Origin: ZC4RG30 sp963726085
GTDB taxonomy: Bacteria > Pseudomonadota > Gammaproteobacteria > Steroidobacterales > Steroidobacteraceae
Assembly: GCA_963726085.1 (NCBI GenBank)
Contig: CAVSAR010000006.1
Location: 50,699-114,698 of the forward strand
Direction: 5' to 3'
DNA: 64,000 bases
Position 1 is the first letter of the stretch. Each line of letters starts with the position of its first letter. The notes beneath the pieces are model-generated. The model was not told where the DNA came from. It did no database searches and was given only the letters and a program-made list of their open reading frames with translations. Shown piece after piece: positions 18,908 through 27,205 of this stretch. A program made the translations under genes and the position numbers.

Positions 18908-20752
18908 ATGCGGATCACTGTCACCGCACTGGCCGCACTGGGCCTTGGCCTTAGCACCGGCGTGCTGGCGGCCCAGGGTGCCGAGGACGAGCTGATCTTC
19001 AGGACCCAGTGCGCCCTGTGTCACATGGAGTCCGCGGCGCCGGCTGGCAGTCCCAACGAAAAAGCCCCGACGCGCGTGCAGCTGCGCCAGTTCAGCCCTG
19101 AGGCAGTGGTCACTGCGCTGACCAGCGGCAAGATGCAGGCCCAGGGATCCGCGCTCAGCGAGGCGCAGCGACGCGTCGTTGCCGAATACGCCACGGGCAA
19201 GCAGTTGTCCGCGGCGCTCGTCAGAAGCGGGGTGCTCAACAAGTGCGCAGTCGACACACCCATGGGCGATCCGGCGCAGGGCAAGAGCTGGAATGGACAC
19301 GGCAATGGCCTGGCCGCCACGCGCTTTCAACCGGCCAGCACCGGCAAGGTGACCGCGGCGGACCTGTCGCGGCTGAAGCTCAAGTGGGCCTTCGGCTTTG
19401 CCGGTGTCGGTGCCGCGCGCACGCAACCGGCCATCGCCGGTGGCCGGCTGTTCGTTGCCAGCGAAAACGGCGAGGTCCACGCACTCAACCCCAAAACCGG
19501 TTGCACGTACTGGACCTTCAAGGCACAGGCAGGCGTGCGCACCGCCATGTCGGTGGCCCCTTACCACACGGCCGCGGGCAAGCGCGCCATCGCGGTGTTC
19601 TTTGGTGATGGGCGCGCCAATGTGTATGGCGTGGACGCGCAGTCGGGCGCACAGATCTGGACCCGCAAGATCGAAGAGCACCCGTCAGCCGGGATCACCG
19701 GTGCGCCGATCGTGTACGACGGTCGGCTGTACATCGGCGTGCAGGGCCTGGGCGAGGAAGGTCGCGGCAGCACCAACGGTTACAATTGCTGCACCTTCCG
19801 TGGCAGCCTGAGTGCGCTGGATACCAGCACCGGCAAGGTGCTGTGGAAGACCTACACAGTCGATGAGACCAAGGCGCGCGCCAAGAGCAAGGACGGGGTG
19901 CAGATGTTCGGACCCGCGGGCGGCGGCATCTGGTCCGCGCCATCGGTGGACGTGAAGCGCGGCCTGGTCTACGCCGCCACCGGCAATGCCTACGCCGATC
20001 CGGTGCAGCAGATGACCAATGGCGTGATCGCCTTTGACCTGCGCAGCGGCGCGGTGCGCTGGCACAAGCAGCTGCTGCCCGCCGACAACTGGGCCATGGG
20101 ATGCCAGCCCACCAATCCTGACAATCCTGCCTGTCCGCAGACGCTGGGCCCGGACTATGACTTCTCGGCCACGCCCATCCTCACGCGCGTGGGGCAGCGC
20201 GAGCTCATCGTGATCCCGCAGAAATCAGCCATTGCCTACGCGCTGGATCCGGACCGCCAGGGCGCGGTGGTCTGGCAGCGCGCCTTCGGCAAGGGCAGTG
20301 GCCTGGGCGGCCAGTGGGGTGGCGCCGCCGACGGCGTCAATTTCTACACCGGCACTAATGATTACCTGGCCGATGCGCCAGGCGGCATGACGGCCATCGC
20401 ACTGGGGGACGGACACATTGTCTGGCAGGCGCCGCCGCAGCCGCTGCTGTGCGGTGAGAAGAAGCCCGGCTGCGACCCGGGACAGGGCGGCGCGGTGACG
20501 GCCATACCCGGTGCGGTGTTCAGCGGTGCGCACGACGGCGGCATGCGTGCCTATTCGACCCGGGACGGATCCATCCTGTGGCTGTTCAATGCCAATCGGG
20601 ATTTCGACACCGTCAACGGCGTCAAGGCCAACGGCGGCAGCATGGATGGACCGGGGGCCGTGGTCGTGGACGGCATGGTGTATTTCAATGCCGGCTACGG
20701 CGGCCTGGTGGGCCACCCGGGCAATGTATTGCTGGCCTTCGGCCTAGACTAG
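18908..20752 (+). CDS. Cytochrome c / PQQ-type beta-propeller dehydrogenase, second copy
   Basis: 614 residues with a signal peptide, CALCH heme motif at 35-39, and a propeller domain with repeats such as NPKTGCTYWTFKAQAGVR, TSTGKVLWKTY and DLRSGAVRWHKQ. It also carries a CC pair (NCCTFRGSL) in the place matching that of the copy at 15554-17422, so the two are diverged paralogues. Polyvinyl-alcohol-dehydrogenase-like; substrate unknown. Followed after 27 bp by the dodecin gene. Confidence 0.82.
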   Translation: MRITVTALAALGLGLSTGVLAAQGAEDELIFRTQCALCHMESAAPAGSPNEKAPTRVQLRQFSPEAVVTALTSGKMQAQGSALSEAQRRVVAEYATGKQLSAALVRSGVLNKCAVDTPMGDPAQGKSWNGHGNGLAATRFQPASTGKVTAADLSRLKLKWAFGFAGVGAARTQPAIAGGRLFVASENGEVHALNPKTGCTYWTFKAQAGVRTAMSVAPYHTAAGKRAIAVFFGDGRANVYGVDAQSGAQIWTRKIEEHPSAGITGAPIVYDGRLYIGVQGLGEEGRGSTNGYNCCTFRGSLSALDTSTGKVLWKTYTVDETKARAKSKDGVQMFGPAGGGIWSAPSVDVKRGLVYAATGNAYADPVQQMTNGVIAFDLRSGAVRWHKQLLPADNWAMGCQPTNPDNPACPQTLGPDYDFSATPILTRVGQRELIVIPQKSAIAYALDPDRQGAVVWQRAFGKGSGLGGQWGGAADGVNFYTGTNDYLADAPGGMTAIALGDGHIVWQAPPQPLLCGEKKPGCDPGQGGAVTAIPGAVFSGAHDGGMRAYSTRDGSILWLFNANRDFDTVNGVKANGGSMDGPGAVVVDGMVYFNAGYGGLVGHPGNVLLAFGLD

Positions 20753-20779
20753 GGAATGGACCAACCAAGGAGCAGGACC

Positions 20780-20986
20780 ATGTCAGTAGCACGGATCACG
20801 GAAATCAAGTCCAGCAGCAAGAAGAGCTTTCAGGACGCCATCGAGGCCGGTGTGGCGCGCGCCAGCAAGACGCTCAAGAATGTGCAGGGCGCCTGGGTCA
20901 AAGACATGCAGGTCGAGTGCGGCAAGGGTGGCAAGATCACCGAGTACCGCGTGCTGCTCAAGGTGACGTTCGTCCTCACCGACTAA
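20780..20986 (+). CDS. Dodecin-family flavin-binding protein
   Basis: 68 residues starting MSVARITEIKSSSKKSFQDA, the dodecin pattern; dodecins form hollow dodecamers that store or buffer flavins. AAGGAG lies about 8 bp before ATG 20780, deciding this start over the in-frame 20756. Located just downstream of an exported dehydrogenase gene and probably co-transcribed. Confidence 0.9.
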   Translation: MSVARITEIKSSSKKSFQDAIEAGVARASKTLKNVQGAWVKDMQVECGKGGKITEYRVLLKVTFVLTD

Positions 20987-20990
20987 GGCG

Positions 20991-21941
20991 CTACAGCGCG
21001 TCCCAGTAGGCTTCCATCTTCTTGCGCAGCGCGGCGTCGGGCAGGCGACCGCGGCCACCCTGCTGGTTGTCCTGCAGGAAGGCCGGCGTCGTGGTGCCGG
21101 GAATCGCCGCAGTGATCACCGGGTTGGACAGGTTGTACTTGAGGAAGAACTGCGCCCAGGTCGTGGCGTCGAACTCCTTGGCGAAATCCGGCACCGGCTT
21201 GCCCGCGACCTTGGGGAAGTAACTGCGACCGCGGCCGCCAAAGGGCGTGTTGTTGAGCACGGCCAGTCCCTTGTCCCGCGCCAGTGGCAGCAGCAGGTCC
21301 GCGGCACCGCGGTCGCCGATGGAATAGTCGACCTGGATGAAATCCAGCGGATGCTTTTCGATGGCCGCGCGCATCTGTTCGTACTGCCGGTCCACCGACG
21401 TGGTGACCCCGATGTAGCGGATCTTGCCGGCCTTCTTGTAATCCTGGAACAACGGCATCAGCACATCGAGCCCGTAGACATTGTGGACCTGCAGCAGGTC
21501 GATGCGGCTGACCTGCAGCCGCTTGAAGGACTCATCGAGCACCGCCGTGCCGCCGGAGATGTCCCCTGCCAGTGGGGTCTTGGTGGCGATGAAGAACTTG
21601 TCGCGCGTGCCCAGTTCCGCCAGCAGCCTGCCGATGACTTCCTCGGAACTGCCATACATGCGCGCCGTATCAATGACCTTGCCGCCCAGGTCCGGCATTT
21701 GCTTCAACACCTCGCGGATCGCGGCCAGGTCTTCCGGCGCGGTCACGCCAAACGCGTTGGTGCCGATGCCAACGGCCGGCAGCATTTCGCCGGTGAAAGG
21801 GATCTTGCGCAGGATCGGCGCCAGCGCTGCGGCACTGGCGCTTGAAGCGATCAAGGGCGCAACCAAACCTGCTGCCCCGGCTGCAATCCCCGCCTTAATG
21901 ACTGTGCGGCGCGATACCGGTGGACTGGTGAGATCGGTCAT
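20991..21941 (-). CDS. Tat-exported aldo/keto reductase
   Basis: 316 residues from ATG 21941, which has GGGGAAG upstream. A twin-arginine signal (SRRTVIKAGIAAGAAGL) precedes an AKR TIM barrel: GIGTNAFG, VIDTARMYGSSEEVIG (catalytic Asp/Tyr region), FFIATKTP, RIDLLQVHNVYG (catalytic His region). An exported AKR is unusual because NADPH is cytoplasmic; folding with cofactor before Tat export is the likely explanation. Convergent with dodecin. Confidence 0.85.
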   Translation of the reverse strand: MTDLTSPPVSRRTVIKAGIAAGAAGLVAPLIASSASAAALAPILRKIPFTGEMLPAVGIGTNAFGVTAPEDLAAIREVLKQMPDLGGKVIDTARMYGSSEEVIGRLLAELGTRDKFFIATKTPLAGDISGGTAVLDESFKRLQVSRIDLLQVHNVYGLDVLMPLFQDYKKAGKIRYIGVTTSVDRQYEQMRAAIEKHPLDFIQVDYSIGDRGAADLLLPLARDKGLAVLNNTPFGGRGRSYFPKVAGKPVPDFAKEFDATTWAQFFLKYNLSNPVITAAIPGTTTPAFLQDNQQGGRGRLPDAALRKKMEAYWDAL

Positions 21942-21986
21942 GACGCTTCCCCTTGGTACGTAACGGTTGACCATGCGGCGGCCGCT

Positions 21987-23177
21987 TCAGTTCCCGAGCA
22001 CCGCAGGCACATGGTCCCTGGGCCACAGCAGCCACAGCTGCCCATCGGCGCGCATTCTGCCGGCCTGTTCACCCGCCTCAGGTCCCATGCCGAAGAACAG
22101 GTCCGCGCGGATGGCACCACGAATCGCGCCGCCAGTGTCCTGTCCCACCACCAGCCGCTGCAGCGGCTGGCCGCTGGGGTCGGTAGTGGCAAGGAACAAC
22201 GGTGCTCCCAGTGGCAGTATGCGCGGATCGATGGCCACGGATCGCCCAGGTGTCAGCGGCACGCCCAGCGCACCGCGCGGCCCCAGCTTTGGATCGGTGA
22301 TCTTCTCCTCGCGGAAAAACACCACGCTGGGATTGCTGTTGAGCACTTCGGCCTGGCGATCCGGATGGTCGGCCAGCCACTGGCGGATGTTGGTCGAGTT
22401 GGACTGCTCCTGCGTCAGGTCGCCCTTCTCGACCAGGTGGCGTCCGACCGCCTTGTAGGGCTGGCCATTCACGTCGGCATAGGCCATGCGCACGGTGCTG
22501 CCATCGGCCAGTTGCACGCGGCCGGATCCTTGTATCTGCAGGAAGAACGCTTCCACGGCGCTGTCCACCCAGACCAGCTCCTTGCCGGCCAGTGCCTTGC
22601 CGTCAGCCAGTTGCGCCCGCGTGGGATACGGCACCACGCGCCTGCCCTGCAGCTTGCCGCGCACGCGCTCACCCTTGAGCGCCGGATACAGGTCGCCCAG
22701 GTCCACGATCAGCAGGTCGTCAGGTATTCCATACAACGGTGTTTGATACACGCCTCCCCTGGTCCGCGCACCGTTGAGCACCGGCTCGTAGTACCCGGTG
22801 ATGCGTCCGGTATCCACGGTGCTGCCCTTTTGTCCGGGCACTTGCACGGTGACATGCCAGGGACGCAGCGTATCCTGCAGCCACTTGCGCTGGGCGACTG
22901 CATCCTGCATGCCGATCGCGCGCGCGGCAGTACAGCTGTCACGCCAGTCCGGCGGCATCTTCGCGCCGCAACTGGCCATCAGCGCAGCCCACGCCTCCGG
23001 CAGCGCATCCTCACTCCAGCCGGGAACCTGCGACCACTGCACCGCTTCCAACTGCGGCACGGGCGGCCCCGTGATCGGTGTGGGCGGGGCCGGGGTGACT
23101 GAACATGCCGCCAGCAAGGTCGCCACCAGTGCCGGCGCCAACCACGCGGCCGCGCGGATCCGCGGCATCGCGCTCAT
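21987..23177 (-). CDS. mltA: Membrane-bound lytic murein transglycosylase A
   Basis: 396 residues. A lipoprotein signal with lipobox LAAC precedes the MltA domain (GRITGYYEPVLNGARTRGG ... FFLQIQGSGRVQL) and the 3D domain with its three Asp residues (VGQDTGGAIRGAIRADLFFG). MltA cleaves peptidoglycan to 1,6-anhydro-muropeptides at the outer membrane. The frame is open far upstream but ATG 23177, overlapping the GST stop (ATGA), gives the lipoprotein signal. Confidence 0.93.
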   Translation of the reverse strand: MSAMPRIRAAAWLAPALVATLLAACSVTPAPPTPITGPPVPQLEAVQWSQVPGWSEDALPEAWAALMASCGAKMPPDWRDSCTAARAIGMQDAVAQRKWLQDTLRPWHVTVQVPGQKGSTVDTGRITGYYEPVLNGARTRGGVYQTPLYGIPDDLLIVDLGDLYPALKGERVRGKLQGRRVVPYPTRAQLADGKALAGKELVWVDSAVEAFFLQIQGSGRVQLADGSTVRMAYADVNGQPYKAVGRHLVEKGDLTQEQSNSTNIRQWLADHPDRQAEVLNSNPSVVFFREEKITDPKLGPRGALGVPLTPGRSVAIDPRILPLGAPLFLATTDPSGQPLQRLVVGQDTGGAIRGAIRADLFFGMGPEAGEQAGRMRADGQLWLLWPRDHVPAVLGN

Positions 23178-23854
23178 GCACGCAGGTCCTGCAGCAACTG
23201 TGCATTGGCCAGGCACTCCGCCTCGTGCGGCGCATCGCGCCAGGTCTCGCGCACGCCGGCGTCCATCCACTCGCGCACGGCCTCGTGCTGCAGCAGGTGC
23301 CTGGCATAGGCGGCAGCCGGACTTGCCAGGACCAGGCCGTACGTCTGGATGCGCGTGGCCACCGGGGCGAAGAACGCATCCACCGCCGTGAAGCGCGGGC
23401 CGCCCAGATACGGGCCGCCATGCCTGGTGAGCCCGTCCGCCCACAGCGACTCCATGCGCCGCAGGTCCGCCTGCAGCGCGGGGGACTGGCTGCGCAGGCG
23501 CACGCGTATGCCGACGCTCATGGAGCACTCGTTGCGCAGGGCCTGGAACCCCGAATGCATTTCCGCGGCAGCACTGCGTGCCCAGGCACGATCGGCCGCC
23601 GGCAGTGGCCACACGCCCAGATGCCGCTCCGCCAGGTACTCGACGATGGCAAGGGAGTCCCACACGCGCGTCGCGCCGTCCACCAGGCAGGGCACGCGCC
23701 CGGTGGGTGAATGCCGAGCGATCGCGCCCTCGCCATGATTGAGGTGAAATGGCAGCAGCCGCTCATCGAATGCCAGCCCCAAGGCGCGCATCAGCACCCA
23801 GGGGCGCATCGACCAGGACGAGTAGTTCTTGTTGGCGATGATCAGTTCGTACAT
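23174..23854 (-). CDS. Glutathione S-transferase family protein
   Basis: 226 residues with an N-terminal thioredoxin-like domain (LIIANKNYSSWSMRPWVLMRA; catalytic Ser region SSWS) and DSLAIVEYLAE, then an alpha-helical domain. The start resembles the YfcF/maleylacetoacetate-isomerase-like zeta subgroup; substrate unknown. Coupled to mltA by a 4-bp overlap. Confidence 0.85.
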   Translation of the reverse strand: MYELIIANKNYSSWSMRPWVLMRALGLAFDERLLPFHLNHGEGAIARHSPTGRVPCLVDGATRVWDSLAIVEYLAERHLGVWPLPAADRAWARSAAAEMHSGFQALRNECSMSVGIRVRLRSQSPALQADLRRMESLWADGLTRHGGPYLGGPRFTAVDAFFAPVATRIQTYGLVLASPAAAYARHLLQHEAVREWMDAGVRETWRDAPHEAECLANAQLLQDLRA

Positions 23855-23862
23855 GGCAACCT

Positions 23863-24390
23863 TCAGCCGTCGCGCGGCTGCCCGGGTGTGGACAGGGTCA
23901 GTTGGTAGAAGGCCAGGTCCAGCCAGCGCCCGAACTTGAAGCCCGCCTGGGTGATGGTGCCGGCATGCCGGAAGCCCAGCTGCTCGTGCAGCGCGATGCT
24001 TTCGGCGTTGCTAACGTCGATCCCGCCAACCAGGACATGCAGCTGCTGCGCTCCGGCCAGCTCGATCAGGCGCACCAACAGAGCGCGGCCGATGCCGCGC
24101 CGCCGGTGGTCGCGCTGCACGTAGACCGAATGCTCGACGGTGTATTTGTAGGCCGGTCGGACGCGAAACTGTCCGTAGCTGGCGAACCCGAGCAGCACAT
24201 CGTCCGGATCCACGGCCGCGATCACCGGGTAACCACTGCTCGCCTTGCCCGCAAACCACTTGAGCACATCGGTCTCGGTCCAGGGTTTGTAGTCATACAG
24301 CGCAGTGGTGTTGAGGATGGCGTCGTTGAAGATTTCCCTCGTCGCTGCCGCGTGCGCGTCGGGATTACATGACACGATGCGGAAACTCAT
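23863..24390 (-). CDS. GNAT acetyltransferase, phosphinothricin-acetyltransferase-like
   Basis: 175 residues. TREIFNDAILNTTALYDYKPWTE is the usual PAT/YncA-type opening, YVQRDHRRRGIGRALL is the acetyl-CoA loop, and NAESIALHEQLGFRHAG the C-terminal motif. Relatives acetylate phosphinothricin or methionine sulfone/sulfoximine; the natural substrate here is unknown. Confidence 0.85.
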   Translation of the reverse strand: MSFRIVSCNPDAHAAATREIFNDAILNTTALYDYKPWTETDVLKWFAGKASSGYPVIAAVDPDDVLLGFASYGQFRVRPAYKYTVEHSVYVQRDHRRRGIGRALLVRLIELAGAQQLHVLVGGIDVSNAESIALHEQLGFRHAGTITQAGFKFGRWLDLAFYQLTLSTPGQPRDG

Positions 24391-24449
24391 TGACTGGACT
24401 ATAATCCCGCCCGGTCGAGTTCGTCTTCAAATCACAAGTCGAGGGAATC

Positions 24450-24788
24450 ATGGCAACTGGACGCAGGATTCGTAGAAAAGCGAAGTCGAAAATCGTCAGG
24501 CGCAAGGTCGCGCGCAAGGCTGTTAGGCGCAAGGTCGTGCGGCGCAAGGTCGCCCGCAAGGCTGTCAAGCGCAAGGTCGTACGGCGCAAGGTTGCGCGTA
24601 AGGCCGTCAAGCGCAAGGCCGTCAAGCGCGCTGTCGTGCGCAAGGCCGTCAAGCGCAAGGCCGTCAAGCGCGCTGTAATGCGCAAGGCTGTCAAGCGCAA
24701 GGCCGTCAAGCGCGCGCTGGTGCGCAGGGCCGCTGTTGCAGCGATCCTGGGCAACATGGGTGAAGGTGGCGGCGGTGGCGGCGGTTAA
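24450..24788 (+). CDS. Lys/Arg/Ala/Val-repeat histone-like protein
   Basis: 112 residues made almost entirely of short repeats such as RRKVARKAV and KRKAVKRAV, ending in a Gly run. Composition resembles histone H1-like proteins, with no acidic or aromatic residues before the tail. A GAGGG precedes the ATG. Codon third positions vary between repeats (AAGGTC/AAGGCC/AAGGCT), which points to selection on the protein. It is followed after 45 bp by a gene whose N-terminus has the same kind of sequence. Likely DNA or RNA binding (inference). The opposite strand is also open but reads as low-complexity Leu/Thr/Ala. Confidence 0.7.
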   Translation: MATGRRIRRKAKSKIVRRKVARKAVRRKVVRRKVARKAVKRKVVRRKVARKAVKRKAVKRAVVRKAVKRKAVKRAVMRKAVKRKAVKRALVRRAAVAAILGNMGEGGGGGGG

Positions 24789-24833
24789 ATCCGTCCCGTC
24801 CGTCATCACAAGTAACATCCACTAGAGGGGGCC

Positions 24834-25352
24834 ATGGCCACGGCAGGCGGGAAATCCCGCAGCAGGGTGAAATCAAAACCCAGCGGGCGCGCTGCCGTGC
24901 GCCAGGTCGCCAAACGCAAGGTCGCCCGCAAGGCGACCCGCAACTCCCAACCCCGGCCCGCGCAGGCCACGGCGGCGCGCCTGGCTGCCAACAAGCGCCT
25001 GGTGCTGGCGTTCTATGCGCAGATCATCGGGCGCAAGGACTTCGAGGCCGGCCGCAAGTACATGGGCGCGACGTACCGGCAGCATTCCCCCTATGCCACG
25101 GACGGGCATGAGGGGCTCGCAGCCTTCGTGAAATTCTTCCGGGAAAACTTTCCCGCGCACCGCTACGAGGTCAAGAAGGTGCTGGCCGAGGGCGACATGG
25201 TCGTGCTGCACCTGCATGGCATGGGCGGGATGAACCCCTACGGGGAGCAGGTCGTGGACTTCTTCCGCGTGCAGGACGGCAAGGTCGTCGAGCACTGGGA
25301 CGTGATCCAGCCCATCCCTGAGAAATCCGACAACCCCAACGGCGTGTTCTAG
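24834..25352 (+). CDS. SnoaL-like (NTF2 fold) protein with basic histone-like N-terminal tail
   Basis: 172 residues. Residues 1-45 are Lys/Arg/Ala-rich (RQVAKRKVARKATRN) and resemble the neighbouring repeat protein; residues 50-172 form a SnoaL-like domain of the predicted-SnoaL-like aldol-condensation type (YMGATYRQHSPYATDG ... VVDFFRVQDGKVVEHWDVIQ). AGAGGGGG sits just before the ATG. The tail may tether the enzyme to nucleic acid or another polyanion (inference). Its stop overlaps that of the convergent DUF4440 gene by 2 bp. Confidence 0.8.
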   Translation: MATAGGKSRSRVKSKPSGRAAVRQVAKRKVARKATRNSQPRPAQATAARLAANKRLVLAFYAQIIGRKDFEAGRKYMGATYRQHSPYATDGHEGLAAFVKFFRENFPAHRYEVKKVLAEGDMVVLHLHGMGGMNPYGEQVVDFFRVQDGKVVEHWDVIQPIPEKSDNPNGVF

Positions 25353-25789
25353 GGCCGCACTGGCGCCGTGACGAGGGTGGCGTGGCGCAGCTTCAGCTGC
25401 CAGTCGTTGCCCGACTTCTCCCACACCTGGGTAATCCGGCGCTGCACATTCTGGCCCGCCTGCGCACCCTGCGCCGGCACCACTGTCTCCAGCCCCGTGG
25501 TCACCACCGCCTTGCCATATACGCTGACGGTCTGCGTTTCGTAGACGGCCGAGCGGTACGGGGACGTCCCGGAAGTCAGCAGGTTGAGCAGTTCTTCCTT
25601 GGACGCCACGGCGCCGGACGGGTTGATGATGCGGAAATCCGCCGCAAAGATCCGTTCCAGCGCGCCGCGATCCCGGGCGATGGCCGCGTGCACCTGTTGT
25701 TGCTCCAGGTCGCGGATCCTTCGTTCCGGCGACACGGTCGCACAGGCCGCGAGGGCCAGAAGCAGCACGCAAAGCAGGCGGGTTGACAT
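25349..25789 (-). CDS. DUF4440 / NTF2-like lipoprotein
   Basis: 146 residues from ATG 25789: lipoprotein signal (LLLALAAC), then an NTF2-like DUF4440 domain (QQQVHAAIARDRGALERIFA ... RITQVWEKSGNDWQLKLRHAT). Function unknown. It diverges from the lipoprotein gene at 25840, so the 50-bp gap carries both promoters. Confidence 0.8.
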   Translation of the reverse strand: MSTRLLCVLLLALAACATVSPERRIRDLEQQQVHAAIARDRGALERIFAADFRIINPSGAVASKEELLNLLTSGTSPYRSAVYETQTVSVYGKAVVTTGLETVVPAQGAQAGQNVQRRITQVWEKSGNDWQLKLRHATLVTAPVRP

Positions 25790-25839
25790 GGTGGCCCCCA
25801 AATCCAAAGATCCCGGTAGCCATCTTAAGGGGGTCTGCC

Positions 25840-26397
25840 ATGTCCAGCACCGGTCCTTCGCGCCTGCGCGCCCTGCTGTGTGTTGGCATCTGGGCGCTGG
25901 CCGGCTGCTCGGCGCCCACCCCGCCGGCCTCATCGGACCCCGCGGCACAGCGCATCGCCGACCAGGCGGCAATCGAGGACGTGCTGGCCCGCGTCAACCT
26001 GGGATTCGAATTCAGCGACGCCAACCAGTTTGCCGACGGGTTCGCACGCGACGCGGTGTACGAGCTGGTGGGCCAGGGCCCGGTGTTTGGCTACCAGCGC
26101 ATGCGCTATGACGGGCACGATCAGATCCGCGAGATCATCACCGACCGGATCGAGAATGCGCGCGCCACCGACCCCAAGACCCTGACCTACGACCCGGCGA
26201 CGCTGCGCCGCTACAACCGCAACAGCGACTCGCGGATCCAGATCACCGACGCCACGCATGCCAGGCACTGGTCGACCTGGATGGTGGTGATGAAGACCAA
26301 TGTGGATATCCACATCTCGGCCATTGGCCGCTATGAGGACGTGCTGGAGAAGCAGGACGGGAAGTGGCTGATCAAGAGCCGCAAACGGACCGAATAG
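25840..26397 (+). CDS. NTF2-like (SnoaL) lipoprotein
   Basis: 185 residues from ATG 25840 with AAGGGGG upstream. Lipobox LAGC, then a SnoaL_4-type domain (DQAAIEDVLARVNLGFEFSD ... YEDVLEKQDGKWLIKSRKR). It is the third NTF2-fold gene in a row, suggesting local duplication or a shared role. Its 3' end overlaps the HAD gene by 26 bp. Confidence 0.78.
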   Translation: MSSTGPSRLRALLCVGIWALAGCSAPTPPASSDPAAQRIADQAAIEDVLARVNLGFEFSDANQFADGFARDAVYELVGQGPVFGYQRMRYDGHDQIREIITDRIENARATDPKTLTYDPATLRRYNRNSDSRIQITDATHARHWSTWMVVMKTNVDIHISAIGRYEDVLEKQDGKWLIKSRKRTE

Positions 26398-27205
26398 CCA
26401 GCAGCGCGCCCACGTTTTCCAGCACGCGATGCGGCCGCCGGTTCAGCGGCTGCCGGGCCCACTGCGCGCGCGAGGTGGTGCCGGTGCAGACGCCGAAGCC
26501 CGTGGCGCCCCCGCGTCGCGCCATGATCATCTCCACCAGCGGATCGTCCCCGACCACACCCACCTCGGACTTGGCGACCCCCAGCTGCCGGGAAATGAAC
26601 CGCAGTGCGTGCAGGGAGGGCTTGCCGGTAATGATGGCAGGTGCCCTGGTCAGGCGCCGGATGGCCGCAGTAATCGCGTACGAGTAGCCAATGGTGCGGC
26701 CGGCGCGCGAGGCAAAGAACGGGACGTCGGAGGCCACGTACAGCTTGGCGCCGGCCCAGATCGCATTGCAGGCCGCCTCGATGTCCTTCATCCCGCAGTC
26801 AGGATGCCAGCCCACGTACACCGCATCCACCCGCTCACAGTCGGGCTCGCCGGTAAAGGCGATCTGGATGCCGGCCTCGCGCAGCGCGTGCCCGACACCG
26901 GCAGAGCCGAGGATCAACGCGCGCTTCACGCCGCGATCGCGAAGCACGGCTGCCGTCACGCTCGAAGGGGTCAGCAGCCGCGCATCTTCGATGGGCAGTC
27001 CCACCGCGCGCAGTCGCGGCGCCTGCACTGCAGCCGGATAGGCGCTGCCGTTGGTCATCACCAGCCACGGAATGCCACGCGCGGTCAGCGTGTTGAGCAC
27101 CTGCACCGCGCCGGGCAGCACGTCGTAGCTCTTGCCGGTCCGGTCCCCGAGCACCAGCGTGCCGTCCAGGTCGAACATGAAGCCCCTGATCTTCGGTCTG
27201 CTCAA
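26372..27205 (-). CDS. HAD-IIA family phosphatase
   Basis: About 277 residues. HAD motif I is FMFDLDGTLV, motif II is VMTNGSA, and motif III/IV residues lie in ITGKPS and VGDDPLVEM. The cap type is IIA, like NagD or 4-nitrophenylphosphatase. The start is probably TTG 27205, overlapping the upstream carboxyltransferase stop (TTGA); ATG 27178 is the alternative. As last gene of the carboxylase/phosphotransferase operon it could remove a phosphate added by the kinase pair (inference). Confidence 0.85.
   Translation of the reverse strand: MSRPKIRGFMFDLDGTLVLGDRTGKSYDVLPGAVQVLNTLTARGIPWLVMTNGSAYPAAVQAPRLRAVGLPIEDARLLTPSSVTAAVLRDRGVKRALILGSAGVGHALREAGIQIAFTGEPDCERVDAVYVGWHPDCGMKDIEAACNAIWAGAKLYVASDVPFFASRAGRTIGYSYAITAAIRRLTRAPAIITGKPSLHALRFISRQLGVAKSEVGVVGDDPLVEMIMARRGGATGFGVCTGTTSRAQWARQPLNRRPHRVLENVGALLAIRSVCGS

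Noticed and set aside
24365..24757. Minus-strand frame rich in Leu/Thr/Ala opposite the basic repeat protein
   Set aside because: It reflects the repeat on the other strand and lacks a ribosome-binding site; the plus strand has one and a related neighbour.
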